Positions 1 through 8,998 of a stretch of DNA of 62,838 nucleotides are shown piece after piece. The stretch is taken from positions 1 to 62,838 of the forward strand of contig JAUVYS010000001.1 in assembly GCA_030602965.1 (NCBI GenBank), written 5' to 3'. The stretch is from Candidatus Bathyarchaeota archaeon. GTDB taxonomy: Archaea > Thermoproteota > Bathyarchaeia > RBG-16-48-13 > JAGMEO01. Under the pieces are notes generated by a model that was not told the DNA's origin, did not search any database, and saw nothing but the letters and a program-made list of their open reading frames with translations. The position numbers and the translations under genes were made by a program. Numbering within the stretch: the first letter of the stretch is position 1; the number at the start of each line of letters is the position of its first letter.

Positions 1-310
1 GACGGATCTAGGTGGGAACTAGGGGTTCCCTGACCACAAATCCCCTCCATGGTGGACCGAAGACAAGGTGAGGCTTCTAGGCTCATTGTGTCTCTCAATC
101 CATCTGGCGTTGAGTACTCGTCCCTTGGGGTTGACGGTTTAGGTATGGCCTTCGTAGGAATGTCGTATCCGTATTCGTCGGGTGAACTTGGCTAGGCTCG
201 GGAGAGAGCAACCTAATCTCGAACGTTTAACGCTCAAGGGGTTGCGGGTATGAGCACAGGGATCGAGCAGCGCAATGAAAACCGGATGTCGATCCTCGAT
301 GATCCGTCGC
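1..310 (+). ncRNA. Archaeal SRP RNA (7S)
   Basis: RNA scaffold of the signal recognition particle, which targets secretory and membrane proteins to the Sec translocon. Bases 1-8 (GACGGATC) are exactly complementary to 301-308 (GATCCGTC), giving the closing helix expected when 5' and 3' ends pair. At about 181-215 lies the helix-8 signature bound by SRP54: GGTGAAC, then GGCTAGGCTC, a GNRA-type loop GGGA, and GAGAGCAACC. The length of about 310 nt fits archaeal 7S RNA. The 5' end sits at the window edge, so a few bases may be missing. No protein-coding frame competes on this strand. Confidence 0.87.
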
Positions 311-313
311 CAC

Positions 314-1246
314 TTAATTATTATTCAGTAAATTAAGCTCCATCAATATCTGGCAAGCTTTACATGTTTCTCTAGCCGTTGGCTCACTACAGATATCGCA
401 TTCTTGAAAATCGACTTTTTCAGTGAATTTTTCGATTGAACTCTGAATTCTCTGGAAAGACTTGTAAACAGTGAATTTAGTACCAGAATGCATTATTTCT
501 AGTCTATTAATGAAGGTCCTAACTTCGTTTCTACTTGAAGATCTAGCATAAGGACAAGCTGCCACTTGAAATCTAATATTCTTAAGGAAAGCATAGAACG
601 CTACTTCTTTCTCAGGGACTCCACAAAACGGCTTAACTCGCTTAACGAACTTTTTACACAAAAAAGTTGATTCTGTCCTAAAGATGCGTGCCACATCTCC
701 TCGAAGCACATTTAAGAATATAGTCTGTATCTCGTCATCTAAAGTATGCGCTGTTACTAGCTTATCTACTCCTGCATTTCTCGCTGTAACATTCAAGATC
801 TTTCTCCGTAACACACCACAATACGTACAAGCTGTGAGACCATGCTTTTTCTCTGCAACTTCAACTATCTCATCCATACCATAGCCATAAAACTCTTTGA
901 AAGATGTAATCATGTGTCTGAGGTTTAGAATTTTACATGTATCTGAAGCAATGTCAACTGCTTCATCTCTGTATCCAGCAATTCCCTCATCTACCGTGAT
1001 TGCTAGAAGTTTTGACTTTGGAAACCTTGCTTCGATCTTATGTAGTATATGAAGGAGTGAAACACTGTCTTTTCCGCCTGATAGTGCAACTGCGATTGTG
1101 TCTGAAGGAGTGAACATATTGTACTTTGAAACAGCTTTTTGCACTCTTTCCTCAGTGGATTTTACGAAGCATTGTCCACAGAGTTTTTTACCAGAATATC
1201 TTTGGAAGAAGACAGCTACATCATCGCAAGTTGAACATTTAATCAT
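314..1246 (-). CDS. tRNA 2-thiolation enzyme, TtuA/NcsA (CTU1) family
   Basis: ATP-dependent tRNA sulfurtransferase of the TtuA/Ncs6 family, which adenylates a uridine and replaces its oxygen with sulfur. The start used is the ATG at 1246, giving MIKCSTCDD; this puts the N-terminal zinc CxxC pair (CSTC, CGQC) right at the start, as in the family, and leaves 13 nt after the upstream gene. The PP-loop is ALSGGKDS at about residue 55. A central CTYC pair matches the cysteines that hold the catalytic Fe-S cluster, followed by TAHTLDDE. A C-terminal zinc finger (CDIC, CKAC) is present. The length of 310 aa is normal. Whether the target is U34 (NcsA) or U54 (TtuA) cannot be told from sequence alone. 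Confidence 0.88.
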   Translation of the reverse strand: MIKCSTCDDVAVFFQRYSGKKLCGQCFVKSTEERVQKAVSKYNMFTPSDTIAVALSGGKDSVSLLHILHKIEARFPKSKLLAITVDEGIAGYRDEAVDIASDTCKILNLRHMITSFKEFYGYGMDEIVEVAEKKHGLTACTYCGVLRRKILNVTARNAGVDKLVTAHTLDDEIQTIFLNVLRGDVARIFRTESTFLCKKFVKRVKPFCGVPEKEVAFYAFLKNIRFQVAACPYARSSSRNEVRTFINRLEIMHSGTKFTVYKSFQRIQSSIEKFTEKVDFQECDICSEPTARETCKACQILMELNLLNNN

Positions 1247-1259
1247 GGTCTTATACCAC

Positions 1260-2393
1260 CTAGATCGGGGTGTGACCATATCTCATGAAGGTTAATCCCA
1301 CGTTTGAAACCAATAACATCAAAGAAGTCAGACTCAAAAGGATTCGCGCCGTTTTTGCTGCTCTCTTGGAATGTTTCTCAACAATTGCCCAAACATAGGC
1401 GTCGCCGTCCAAAGGGTAGAGTGGTAACATATTGAATATAGAGACGTTAATAAGCACAAGCAAGATCCATTCGAAGAAAAGTCTAGTATGATAGCCTAAG
1501 AAAGCTCCTCCTCCAAAACGTAAAGGATAATAGTTGACCCATTGTACACCAAGGCTTCCCATACTACTATTATGAACACTTGGTTCTGCAACCACAACTA
1601 AAATACCCCGAGAACTATTAAATTTGATCGTATCTCCTGGTTGACGGCTTCTTAATAACCAGCTAATTTCGTAAACATCGTTAATTGTTGTGTCATTTAT
1701 CGCATATACGATGTCCCATTGTTTTAAACCAGCCTCATAGGCTGGTCCATCGGTACGTACACCTTGTATCACGACTCCTGAAGAAGAAAGAATAAGACCG
1801 TTCATCAAAAGTATGACAAGAAAGCCTACAATGAGGTTAATGAACGATCCTGATGAGACAACTCTCAATTTTGCAGATGTACTTAATTTCTGAAATTGTT
1901 CTTCATCTGGCTCAACAAATCCTCCAATTGTAACTAAAGCTAAAATAATCCCTGCTGATTTTATCTTGATTTTCTCTCCACATGCTGCAATTCCATGAGC
2001 AAATTCATGGGTTATTAATGTAAGAGCAATAGCAGTCATTAGGTAAGGAACCCATGTTAAACTAATCGTAACTCCTGGTAAAAGAAGAAAAACTGGTTGA
2101 GCTGTTTGAGGCATTGATAAGAACCTGTAAAGATTACTCGCAAGAGAATAGACTGCAAAGATTATCTGTCCAAAAGCCACTAAGATGCCAAAATTCCACA
2201 CTCCTCTCAAGAAGGAAGGATGACGTCCAGCCGTTCTTTGAAGAAAGTTATTTAAACGCTGAGTTCTACGCATTACATAAAGTGGCCCTACTTCCAAACC
2301 ATATTTCTTTAAAGGCCACCGTTTATCCGCCAAGTATAGCAATAACCAGAATACAGCAGCACCCGTAATTATTTCTAAAGGACCTAAATCCAC
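1260..2393 (-). CDS. Site-2 protease family membrane metalloprotease (M50) with PDZ domain
   Basis: Intramembrane zinc protease of family M50. The zinc motif HEFAH (HExxH) lies in a hydrophobic segment near residue 128. The third ligand region NMLPLYPLDG matches the family NxxPxxxLDG and sits near the C-terminus. Between them is a PDZ domain (about residues 200-265, containing GPAYEAGLKQWD). Several further hydrophobic segments flank the core. Translation starts at GTG 2393. It is upstream of the tRNA thiolation gene on the same strand with a 13-nt gap, so the two are probably co-transcribed. The substrate is unknown; family members cleave membrane-bound regulators. Confidence 0.9.
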   Translation of the reverse strand: MDLGPLEIITGAAVFWLLLYLADKRWPLKKYGLEVGPLYVMRRTQRLNNFLQRTAGRHPSFLRGVWNFGILVAFGQIIFAVYSLASNLYRFLSMPQTAQPVFLLLPGVTISLTWVPYLMTAIALTLITHEFAHGIAACGEKIKIKSAGIILALVTIGGFVEPDEEQFQKLSTSAKLRVVSSGSFINLIVGFLVILLMNGLILSSSGVVIQGVRTDGPAYEAGLKQWDIVYAINDTTINDVYEISWLLRSRQPGDTIKFNSSRGILVVVAEPSVHNSSMGSLGVQWVNYYPLRFGGGAFLGYHTRLFFEWILLVLINVSIFNMLPLYPLDGDAYVWAIVEKHSKRAAKTARILLSLTSLMLLVSNVGLTFMRYGHTPI

Positions 2394-2536
2394 CTTAAAT
2401 TCAACTCATACTTTCTAACAACTGAAGAAATGCTTTGCTTTATATTTTCTGTCTCAAAAATACTCTTTTAACATAAGATAGGTCTAAAAAAACACTTAGT
2501 TAAGACAGGTCTTAATAAGACAATTATACAAAAAAT

Positions 2537-3388
2537 ATGGTGATATTATTGATAAACACAATTGGTATTGTTACACGTCTTGATCTTAAAGAGGTGTTCT
2601 CTCTAGTTAAGAGTGTAGAAGCTCATCTTCAAGAGAGGGGAATTAAAATTATATTGGAATCTACTTTAGCCAAACTTGGAAAATTATCATCACCAGCAAC
2701 CCATTTAAACAAATTGAAAGCCGACATCATGGTCAGTATTGGTGGTGATGGCACTCTGCTTAAGACTTGTCTTTATATTCCAAGACCTGAAACTCCGATC
2801 TTAGCAGTGAATATGGGAAGAAGAGGATTCTTGACTGAGGTTGACCCTCAGGAAGTACTGCCAGCAATCGATAGATGTATAAAAGGTGACTACATCTTAG
2901 AGAGATACATTAAGCTTTCATCAGTTGCTGGTAGAAAAAGATTACCTGACGCTCTTAATGAACTTTTAATCGCCTCAATATCTCCATCGAAAGTTATAGG
3001 TCTCAGGATCAGCAAAGATGGGCTACCAGTTACTGAATGTTATTGCGATGGACTTATTATTGCCACTCCAACCGGTTCAACGGCACATTCCCTATCGGCT
3101 GGAGGCTCTGTTTTAGATCCAAAGCTAGAAGCATTCATCTTGACCCCTATTTGCCCCGTTGTGCCTACTCCACCAATTGTATTTTCTTCTATGAACAAAA
3201 TTCAGATACAGCTTATAAAAATTAAAAATAAAGCAAGAGTTTCAATTGATGGACAATACCAAACATCAATTTCTAGAAGCAAAACAATTGCTATCAATAA
3301 ATCTAAACACTATGCAAGTATAATCCGTTTTAGTAAAAATTTTTATAACCGTTTAAGACGCCGCTTTCCCTTAGCCATTACTGAGTAA
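2537..3388 (+). CDS. nadK: NAD kinase
   Basis: Phosphorylates NAD(+) to NADP(+). The nucleotide-binding signature GGDGT occurs at about residue 73, and the NAD-binding stretch TPTGSTAHSLSAGG at about residue 178, both diagnostic of the NadK/PpnK family. The protein is 283 aa, typical of archaeal enzymes. Transcription diverges from the M50 protease across about 140 bp of AT-rich DNA. The end overlaps the reading frame of nob1, whose CTG initiation site lies inside the last codons, so nob1 is probably translationally coupled. Confidence 0.93.
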   Translation: MVILLINTIGIVTRLDLKEVFSLVKSVEAHLQERGIKIILESTLAKLGKLSSPATHLNKLKADIMVSIGGDGTLLKTCLYIPRPETPILAVNMGRRGFLTEVDPQEVLPAIDRCIKGDYILERYIKLSSVAGRKRLPDALNELLIASISPSKVIGLRISKDGLPVTECYCDGLIIATPTGSTAHSLSAGGSVLDPKLEAFILTPICPVVPTPPIVFSSMNKIQIQLIKIKNKARVSIDGQYQTSISRSKTIAINKSKHYASIIRFSKNFYNRLRRRFPLAITE

Positions 3389-3949
3389 TAATGATTTTAA
3401 AAAAGCTAGGATAATCGTTCTCGACACGACGGCTCTCGTTATGGGATACAATCCATTATCTGTAGATAAGGATCATTATACTGTTCCAGGTATTCTGAAA
3501 GAACTCGTTCCTGAGACTTTAACATGGTTCCGTTTTAATACCGCCTTAAAAACTGGGAAAATACAGCTTAAAACTCCGACAGCAAAATTTTTGAAAATTA
3601 TTGCTGAGTGTTCTAATGTAACTGGAGACTCAAGTGTCTTGTCAAATGTTGACAAACAGATTCTTGCTCTTGCACTGGAATTAAAGATGCAAGGCGCCCC
3701 GCCATTAATTGTGTCAAATGATTATGCTGTACAGATACAGCTAATCAGCTTGGTCTAGAATACACATCTCTTTCAACCTTTGGAATACGCTATCGTTTTA
3801 AGTGGATTCTATATTGCCCTGCTTGCTTCAGAAGGTATCGATTGAAGTTAGCTGGGGAGAAGTGTAGAGTGTGTGGTACACCACTTAGAAGACGAGTGTT
3901 AAAAAAGATTTCAATAAGTAAGAACCGTTTCAAATCGTTTGTAGTTTAG
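3381..3949 (+). pseudogene. nob1: Nob1 ribosome-maturation endonuclease, interrupted by a frameshift
   Basis: Nob1 is the PIN-domain endonuclease that makes the mature 3' end of 16S rRNA. The frame from CTG 3381 gives MSNNDFKKARIIVLDTTA, placing the first catalytic Asp correctly; the first ATG in that frame (3441) would delete it. The PIN domain continues to SNDYAVQ at about 3734, where one base appears missing and the frame ends at 3756-3758. In the next frame the protein resumes (TANQLGLEY), then a zinc ribbon CPAC...CRVC, and ends at 3947-3949. All functional parts except frame continuity are intact. This could be a sequencing deletion, recent mutation or recoding; sequencing error is a real possibility because Nob1 is normally conserved. 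It ends convergently and overlaps the next pseudogene by 20 bp. Confidence 0.78.
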
Positions 3950-5179
3950 CTATAAAGAACCCCGGACAGTCATGTAAATCAGGATAAAAACATTGCGTAA
4001 ACTCAGTATCAGGAAGAAAAGGTGAATTTTCCCGTGAACCAAAAATAATAAGCTTGGTCTATCAATTCTAACCCTTGCTCTTTAATCATATTATCTATAA
4101 CTGCTTTGTTTTCTCCCACTGTCATAGTACAAGTGCTATAAACAATTATGCCTTTAGGTTTAACAATCTTAGAAGCTGCTCTTAAAAACTGTCTCTGATA
4201 GGTAGCTAAAGCATTTACCTCTTCGTTTGTTGTGTAGTCAAAGAGTTTAGGTCGAACTACAACTGATGAACATGGAGGATCTACACTTACTCGGTCGGCC
4301 CTAATATCAGGGAAAGCCACATCCAGATATCTCGCATCATAAGAGATGAATTTAACATTTTCAACATCTAATCAGGTTATTGTTTCACGCAGTCTTTTCA
4401 CTTTCTCAGCATTCCAATCAACCGCTATAATTTTACCCTTGTTCTCCATTAATTGAGCAATATGTCCTGTTTTTCCTCCAGAAGTAGCACATAGATCCAC
4501 AACAATCTCACCTGGTTGAGGATCTAAAACCAAACCTGTAACGATCGAAGGAAAAGATTGATTATAAATATAGCTATCTTTGAACTCTGGAGTTTCTCTA
4601 AAACTCGGAACGTGATATATGGGGTGTGTAACTCTAACTGCTAATCCATGTCTATATGTCAGAATTTCTGTCTCATCCATCTCTACAGTTCCAACGGCAA
4701 CCGCTTGATCATATTTGTCAACCACCGTTACCAAGGCGCCTTTTCTCAGTCCTGTGCATTTAACAATTCCTGAAGCTTAGAGATGTGCTCCTTGAAGAAC
4801 CCGTTCAGCTGAAAACTTGTCAGCTATAACTCTCTTCTTTATTTCTGGGATTTTAAATGGACCATTAACTTTCACAAATAATACTTCATGAATTTCTGGA
4901 TGCTGTTCAATTTTTAATCCCTTTTTTCTCAAAACTAGTAATAATGTCCTCAGGTTCTGTTTTGATTGTGTTTACCCTGATTGGATAATGCCTACTAGGA
5001 TGCTTTAATGCTTGAAGACCGCTTTCAACTTTATCACCATATAGAACCATCAATTGGCTGATAATATCCTCGGAGAAAAGATAATACTCAGAAAGAGTCT
5101 CTATTTTTTTCTCAATGTTTTTATTTAAAGACAAAAAAATGCTTTGGTTACTTGGATATCTCACATACTTTTTCTCCAA
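3930..5179 (-). pseudogene. NOL1/NOP2/Sun family RNA m5C methyltransferase, decayed
   Basis: Remnant of an RNA (cytosine-5) methyltransferase with an internal PUA domain. Recognisable parts in order: N-terminal helical region (5179-4907), PUA part, SAM-binding motif (DLCATSGGKTGHIAQL), DPPCSS and YSTCT catalytic-cysteine motifs, and the C-terminal end HDCPGFFIAKL. At least four lesions interrupt it: a frameshift in an A/G run near 4920, an in-frame TAA at 4777-4779 in the PUA, an in-frame TGA at 4372-4374, and a frameshift near 4025. The catalytic cysteines themselves survive. The mixture of nonsense and indel changes argues for true decay, not one sequencing slip. Confidence 0.82.
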
Positions 5180-5330
5180 AAATAGAACAAAAAATATTAC
5201 TGAATTATAGACTTCAAAACCAACAAAGAATAATAAAGTTTAGTATGATTTTGAGATTTTCATTATTCAAAATATTGACTAGTTCTAATTATGAGAAAAA
5301 GAAAATCCAAAAAGTTCGATTAATATACGA

Positions 5331-6167
5331 TTAAGGGATTATTACTTGATCTTTTCTCCATAGTCTTGAAAGGTATATTGCAGGTACAGCTACTAAAGCA
5401 AGGACAGTTAAAGTTAAAGCATTATTGGAAAAGAATCTTAGAATCATATTGAACGGATTATTATATTCGGCTTGTTCTACTCTTAAAGCTTCTAGTGCAA
5501 CATAAGCTGTTACTAAAGCATTATTATAATCTTCGTTCTGATAGTAGAGCTTTGCTTTGTATAATTGCGATTCATAATATGTTTTTCTGTGTGTAGGAAG
5601 ATTGGATCCTGTAAGTTCTATCTCTAATTCTTGAATTGTTACAGCTGCTTCTACCTTAGGACCTTCTACTGGTTCTTCTGACTCTGGTGTGATACTAAAG
5701 GTGAATATAGGGATAAAATTTTCTCCATCGGCCGAATAGCTGAGATCTGCAAGGATCATTGTTGTACCTTGTTGTAGATTATTCCAGTTTATAGTGCCCA
5801 TTATTGTTATTATGATCCTGTTTGCCTTTGTTTCGGCGGTCCAACTATTTTCACCAGATTGTTCTCCTATAAAGCCTAAATCACTTTGACCCATGATTGC
5901 AGTATTTAATAGTCCAGACCAGAGACGCCATGTTAATTCAATTTCATCTGAGTTTACAACCGTGATCACTATTTCTGCTTCTCCTTGTCCAAAGTACTCA
6001 GAATCCAAGGCTACTATCATAGATTGGGGAGGAGATGGCGTGACATGAACAGATGATCCTTCTAAGTAAAAGGTCACTAGAGTAACTTGAATATTGTATG
6101 ATGCAAAGGATGCTGGTAATCCTATTGAAATAAGAGTTATCAATAGAACCGTTTTCCATCGTTTCAT
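5331..6167 (-). CDS. Membrane-anchored extracytoplasmic protein, partner of the upstream FtsZ-like gene
   Basis: No family recognised. The start is ATG 6167, preceded by GAGGTGG at a 5-nt spacing; this ATG overlaps the upstream stop as ATGA, so translation of the two genes is coupled. Features in order: signal peptide (MKRW then a hydrophobic stretch ending near ASFAS), a beta-rich outer domain of about 150 residues, an acidic linker, a helical repeat-like segment with YYQNEDYNNALVTAYVALEA resembling a single TPR, and one transmembrane segment (about residues 248-268) followed by the basic tail SRLWRKDQVIIP. The topology predicted is type I: outside domain, short cytoplasmic tail. Function unknown; the pairing suggests a membrane tether for the upstream protein. 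Confidence 0.7.
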   Translation of the reverse strand: MKRWKTVLLITLISIGLPASFASYNIQVTLVTFYLEGSSVHVTPSPPQSMIVALDSEYFGQGEAEIVITVVNSDEIELTWRLWSGLLNTAIMGQSDLGFIGEQSGENSWTAETKANRIIITIMGTINWNNLQQGTTMILADLSYSADGENFIPIFTFSITPESEEPVEGPKVEAAVTIQELEIELTGSNLPTHRKTYYESQLYKAKLYYQNEDYNNALVTAYVALEALRVEQAEYNNPFNMILRFFSNNALTLTVLALVAVPAIYLSRLWRKDQVIIP

Positions 6168-7498
6168 GAATACCACCTCTCACCAAGCAACTCATCTATA
6201 TTTAAATCGGCATTCCTCGACAGCATCTGGTAATCCTGAAATCCTTCAAAAACTAATTTGTCAAATTCCTTCCTTCCAACTGGAACAAGATCACTAATCT
6301 CTTCAATATCCTTTGGTTCACGTTTAACTCCATAAATCCAATCAATCTCTGGCGTTGTTGTAATTAATGGGGTAAATCGTGTAACATAGATTTGTTTCAA
6401 TTTTTTATTACCGAGAAGTAATGTAGTCGCTGTTCTTGGGATTGCCGCCAATTCTTCAGCTTCCATAAGTTCTTGTTCAGTTATGTTTCCAATAACTGTT
6501 ACAACTTCAAACACTTTTTCATCCTCCAATTCATTCTTATTTTTACAAACATGAAGTAGGGAAGTTCTTGGATCACGCCACACACCATGTAGCATAGATG
6601 TCAATATTGAAACGGTTGCTTTGTGATCCTTTCGCTCTCTAAGCCTTTTACGAAAAACGGGTAAATGTCTACGGTCAATAGAAACAGCAATAATTGGACT
6701 GCTTCTCATGAGATTATACCAAATATCACCTACACTAAGGCTGCTGCGATACCATAACGCAGATGAGGCTGTAGTTATTATTGCATATGCAATTTGATAA
6801 TCAATTTCTTTACTTGTTAAAGAGAGTGGATTCCGCCAATTTGCATACAATACCATGACGTTGTTGTTGAATCCTCTTTCTAATAACAGTGGAAGATATT
6901 TCTTGAAATTATGTTGAGTTGGAAGATCTTTGCCAATGACCCCTATACATATGTACATGTTAAGTGCCTTTAATAAATTCCGTGATAATGCACGGAAATA
7001 CATGCCTTGAGAAAGACTTGTAGCACCGAACCCTTCCTCTGTTACTGCTATCCTTGTTTTTAGACCGAGTGTTTCAAAATGTTTTTTCAGAACATCAATT
7101 ATTTTGTGTATATCTCTTCTCCAATATCCTAAATCCTCAAGTGCTTGTGTAACATTCTTACCGTAACCTGGATGTCCCCATGTTGGAAAGAAGAAATTTT
7201 TTCCACGCTTAATAGGTTTGATAACATCTTTAATTCGGTCAAAGACGTTTCCTTTTATAGATTGAAGTGCTTTGTTGTTTGCCTCAACATTTACCAGCTC
7301 TGAGTCTGAAATAAGCCAACTTCCGAACATTCTCATACATCCAAGGGCTTGAGCACTATAGCAAAGTCTGGCAGACATATTACTGGCGTAGGTACCAATA
7401 CTTCCAACGTGAATTAAGCAAGGCTTAGTTGGAATTGTTATTCCCTCAGATGCTCCTGGTTCTGGTTCTCCTCTTGGGACACTTGTTATTTCAGACAA
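6164..7498 (-). CDS. Divergent protein, possible FtsZ/tubulin superfamily member
   Basis: 444 aa, not assignable by a strong motif. The order of segments nevertheless resembles FtsZ/CetZ: an N-terminal beta-strand plus glycine turn (HVGSIGTYASNMSARL) where FtsZ has its first nucleotide loop, a central EEGFGATSLSQG where FtsZ has GGGTGSG, a following strand ICIGVIG, and a C-terminal region EVVTVIGNITEQELMEAEE...TTLLLG...QIYVTRFTPL like the FtsZ C-terminal domain. The glycine-rich GTP loop is degenerate, so GTPase activity is doubtful. No membrane segment is seen. It is coupled by ATGA overlap to a membrane-anchored partner. Existence of the gene is secure; the superfamily assignment is an inference needing structure prediction. 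Confidence 0.45.
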   Translation of the reverse strand: MSEITSVPRGEPEPGASEGITIPTKPCLIHVGSIGTYASNMSARLCYSAQALGCMRMFGSWLISDSELVNVEANNKALQSIKGNVFDRIKDVIKPIKRGKNFFFPTWGHPGYGKNVTQALEDLGYWRRDIHKIIDVLKKHFETLGLKTRIAVTEEGFGATSLSQGMYFRALSRNLLKALNMYICIGVIGKDLPTQHNFKKYLPLLLERGFNNNVMVLYANWRNPLSLTSKEIDYQIAYAIITTASSALWYRSSLSVGDIWYNLMRSSPIIAVSIDRRHLPVFRKRLRERKDHKATVSILTSMLHGVWRDPRTSLLHVCKNKNELEDEKVFEVVTVIGNITEQELMEAEELAAIPRTATTLLLGNKKLKQIYVTRFTPLITTTPEIDWIYGVKREPKDIEEISDLVPVGRKEFDKLVFEGFQDYQMLSRNADLNIDELLGERWYS

Positions 7499-7683
7499 TA
7501 TGACTACCTGATTCTTTGAGTTCTTTGTTTCTATGATTTAAACCATCAAAATAGTTGACATCAATACTTTAGTTCAATATTAAATTGTGGTTTAGTATTT
7601 AAGCTTTCCCACCGTCAACTGTATAAAAACCAAAATTCGCATAAACACATAAAACCATAATTAGTTTTAAAGAGGTTAAGCAT

Positions 7684-7782
7684 GGGCCGGTGGTCTAGTA
7701 GCTAGGATACATCAAACCTTCGTTTGAGTTCAATACCCTTACAAGGTAGTGATCGTGGGTGCAAATCCCACCCGGCCCACCA
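7684..7782 (+). tRNA. tRNA-Val (anticodon TAC) with a 23-nt intron at position 27/28
   Basis: Acceptor GGGCCGG pairs with CCGGCCC, followed by A73 and an encoded CCA (7780-7782). The intron is 7711-7733. Removing it joins C27 to TACC, giving anticodon stem CTACC/GGTAG and loop CTTACAA with anticodon TAC at 7740-7742. The splice site folds as a bulge-helix-bulge: central helix GGAT/GTTC, bulges ACA and AAT, and an outer hairpin TCAAAC/GTTTGA. This is not the canonical 37/38 site. Two conserved bases are changed: D loop AGTAGCT has A at position 18, and T loop TGCAAAT has G at position 55, the two bases that normally pair as G18-U55. Confidence 0.9.
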
Positions 7783-7814
7783 GAAATAGTGGTTTTTTTA
7801 ATAGATTAAAATGA

Positions 7815-8444
7815 TTAGAAAAACCATAATTTAGCTAAATATATCGCGGTCAAATGAAGAGGGTAATATACGTAGAAGATGTACTTTCTCCATGCCGGAT
7901 ATACTTCATTTCTATAAGCCTCTCTTTCAATTTTCAAAAAACCATGCTTGTGAAGAAGAAGAAATGGTAAAGCAAAAAGTGAAAAAGCTTGGATTGGGGA
8001 AATTAACATAGAAAAAGCACTTAGTAACACAAACAGAACAATACCCTCCTTTGTGTTTTCTTTAATAACTTTCATACAATAAATCATTGCAATACCATAG
8101 AGGCCATAATCAAAGTAAATAAAGAAAGAAAGACAAACAGGAACTAAAATCATTAACTCATCAATAAGGAACAAAACACCAAAAGACAAAGTGAAAAAGA
8201 TGTTTAAATACTCAAAGGGTTCATGACCCAGAGCAAGATGAAACGGTATCTGAGAAATCAGAGCAAAAAGAAGAAGCCTAAATAAGTAATTCTTCACATT
8301 CCTAGTACTTTCAACTCCAAGGACTATTAGATAGCTGAATATTGGGAAGGATGTTCTTCCTATTATGCGAAAAACAGTATCATCAGTAAATAAAATTGCT
8401 CCCAAATGGTCTATTGTCATCGTTATTACAGCAATTAGCTTCAG
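7815..8444 (-). CDS. TraX family integral membrane protein
   Basis: Multi-pass membrane protein of the TraX family (named for the acetylase of F-pilin; related to acyltransferase_3-like membrane proteins). The TraX hallmark MTIDH occurs near the N-terminus and KYIFYVYYPLHL near the C-terminus; about seven hydrophobic segments lie between. The family normally has a KLIAxxxMTIDH start, which is present here (LKLIAVITMTIDH) but only reachable from CTG 8444; AGGA lies 9 nt upstream of it. The first ATG (8420) would begin at MTIDH and lose half of the first membrane segment. The role in archaea is unknown. Confidence 0.8.
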   Translation of the reverse strand: MKLIAVITMTIDHLGAILFTDDTVFRIIGRTSFPIFSYLIVLGVESTRNVKNYLFRLLLFALISQIPFHLALGHEPFEYLNIFFTLSFGVLFLIDELMILVPVCLSFFIYFDYGLYGIAMIYCMKVIKENTKEGIVLFVLLSAFSMLISPIQAFSLFALPFLLLHKHGFLKIEREAYRNEVYPAWRKYIFYVYYPLHLTAIYLAKLWFF

Positions 8445-8568
8445 TACTTCTCTTCCTATATCAAAAAATTTTTTCAGAGAACAGACACCCCATAAATGTG
8501 TATTAGAGATTATATAATCAACTATGATGGGAATAGTATTAAGGACGTCAAATTATCTTAACAGTTTT

Positions 8569-8970
8569 TTATGAAATAATGATTTTAAATATGAAAACTT
8601 GTTCGTTTCTTAATTTTGCATAAACATGAATGTCAATAGCGTCCATATCTAAATATGCTACTTGTTCTAAGCCATGTTCTTTAATCATATTACTAAAAAC
8701 ATAGCAATCTGGTTTCCAGTTGTTTTGTTCAGCAACAATTTGATGTTTAGTTCCATCTGGAATAGATTCCAGTTGTAAAACAGTTATACCTTGCCATTCA
8801 ATGACGCTTTTAACCTCCTCTTTCAGTTGGTTACTAGTCTCAATTCGTCCATAATGCCAGGGTATAAAAGAAAAGAGAATGTATGTTACAATGATTCCAG
8901 TTGTAGCAATCAAGTATTTTAAGTTCTTTTTTAAAAATGATTTACGAGGTTTTTTTCTTCTTTTTTTCAT
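8569..8970 (-). CDS. Small membrane-anchored protein, unknown
   Basis: Family not recognised. 133 aa: a very basic N-terminus (MKKRRKKPRKSFLKK), one hydrophobic segment at about residues 19-38 (YLIATTGIIVTYILFSFI), then a soluble domain of about 90 residues rich in mixed charged and hydrophobic residues. The positive-inside rule puts the N-terminus in the cytoplasm and the C-terminal domain outside. It stands alone between the TraX gene and the DUF2110 operon, with an inverted repeat just upstream (8999-9044). Confidence 0.6.
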   Translation of the reverse strand: MKKRRKKPRKSFLKKNLKYLIATTGIIVTYILFSFIPWHYGRIETSNQLKEEVKSVIEWQGITVLQLESIPDGTKHQIVAEQNNWKPDCYVFSNMIKEHGLEQVAYLDMDAIDIHVYAKLRNEQVFIFKIIIS

Positions 8971-8998
8971 TACTCTTGTTCCTCATTTTATTCAATGT

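Noticed and set aside
3391..3758. Starting nob1 at ATG 3391 with a second frameshift in the A run
   Set aside because: The CTG 3381 frame reads through without any shift and gives a natural N-terminus.
3930..5179. Recoding of the in-frame TGA and TAA (selenocysteine, pyrrolysine or a variant code)
   Set aside because: The stops occur together with frameshifts and fall at non-Cys, non-Lys positions; TGA and TAA serve as normal stops in intact genes nearby (TAG is also used).
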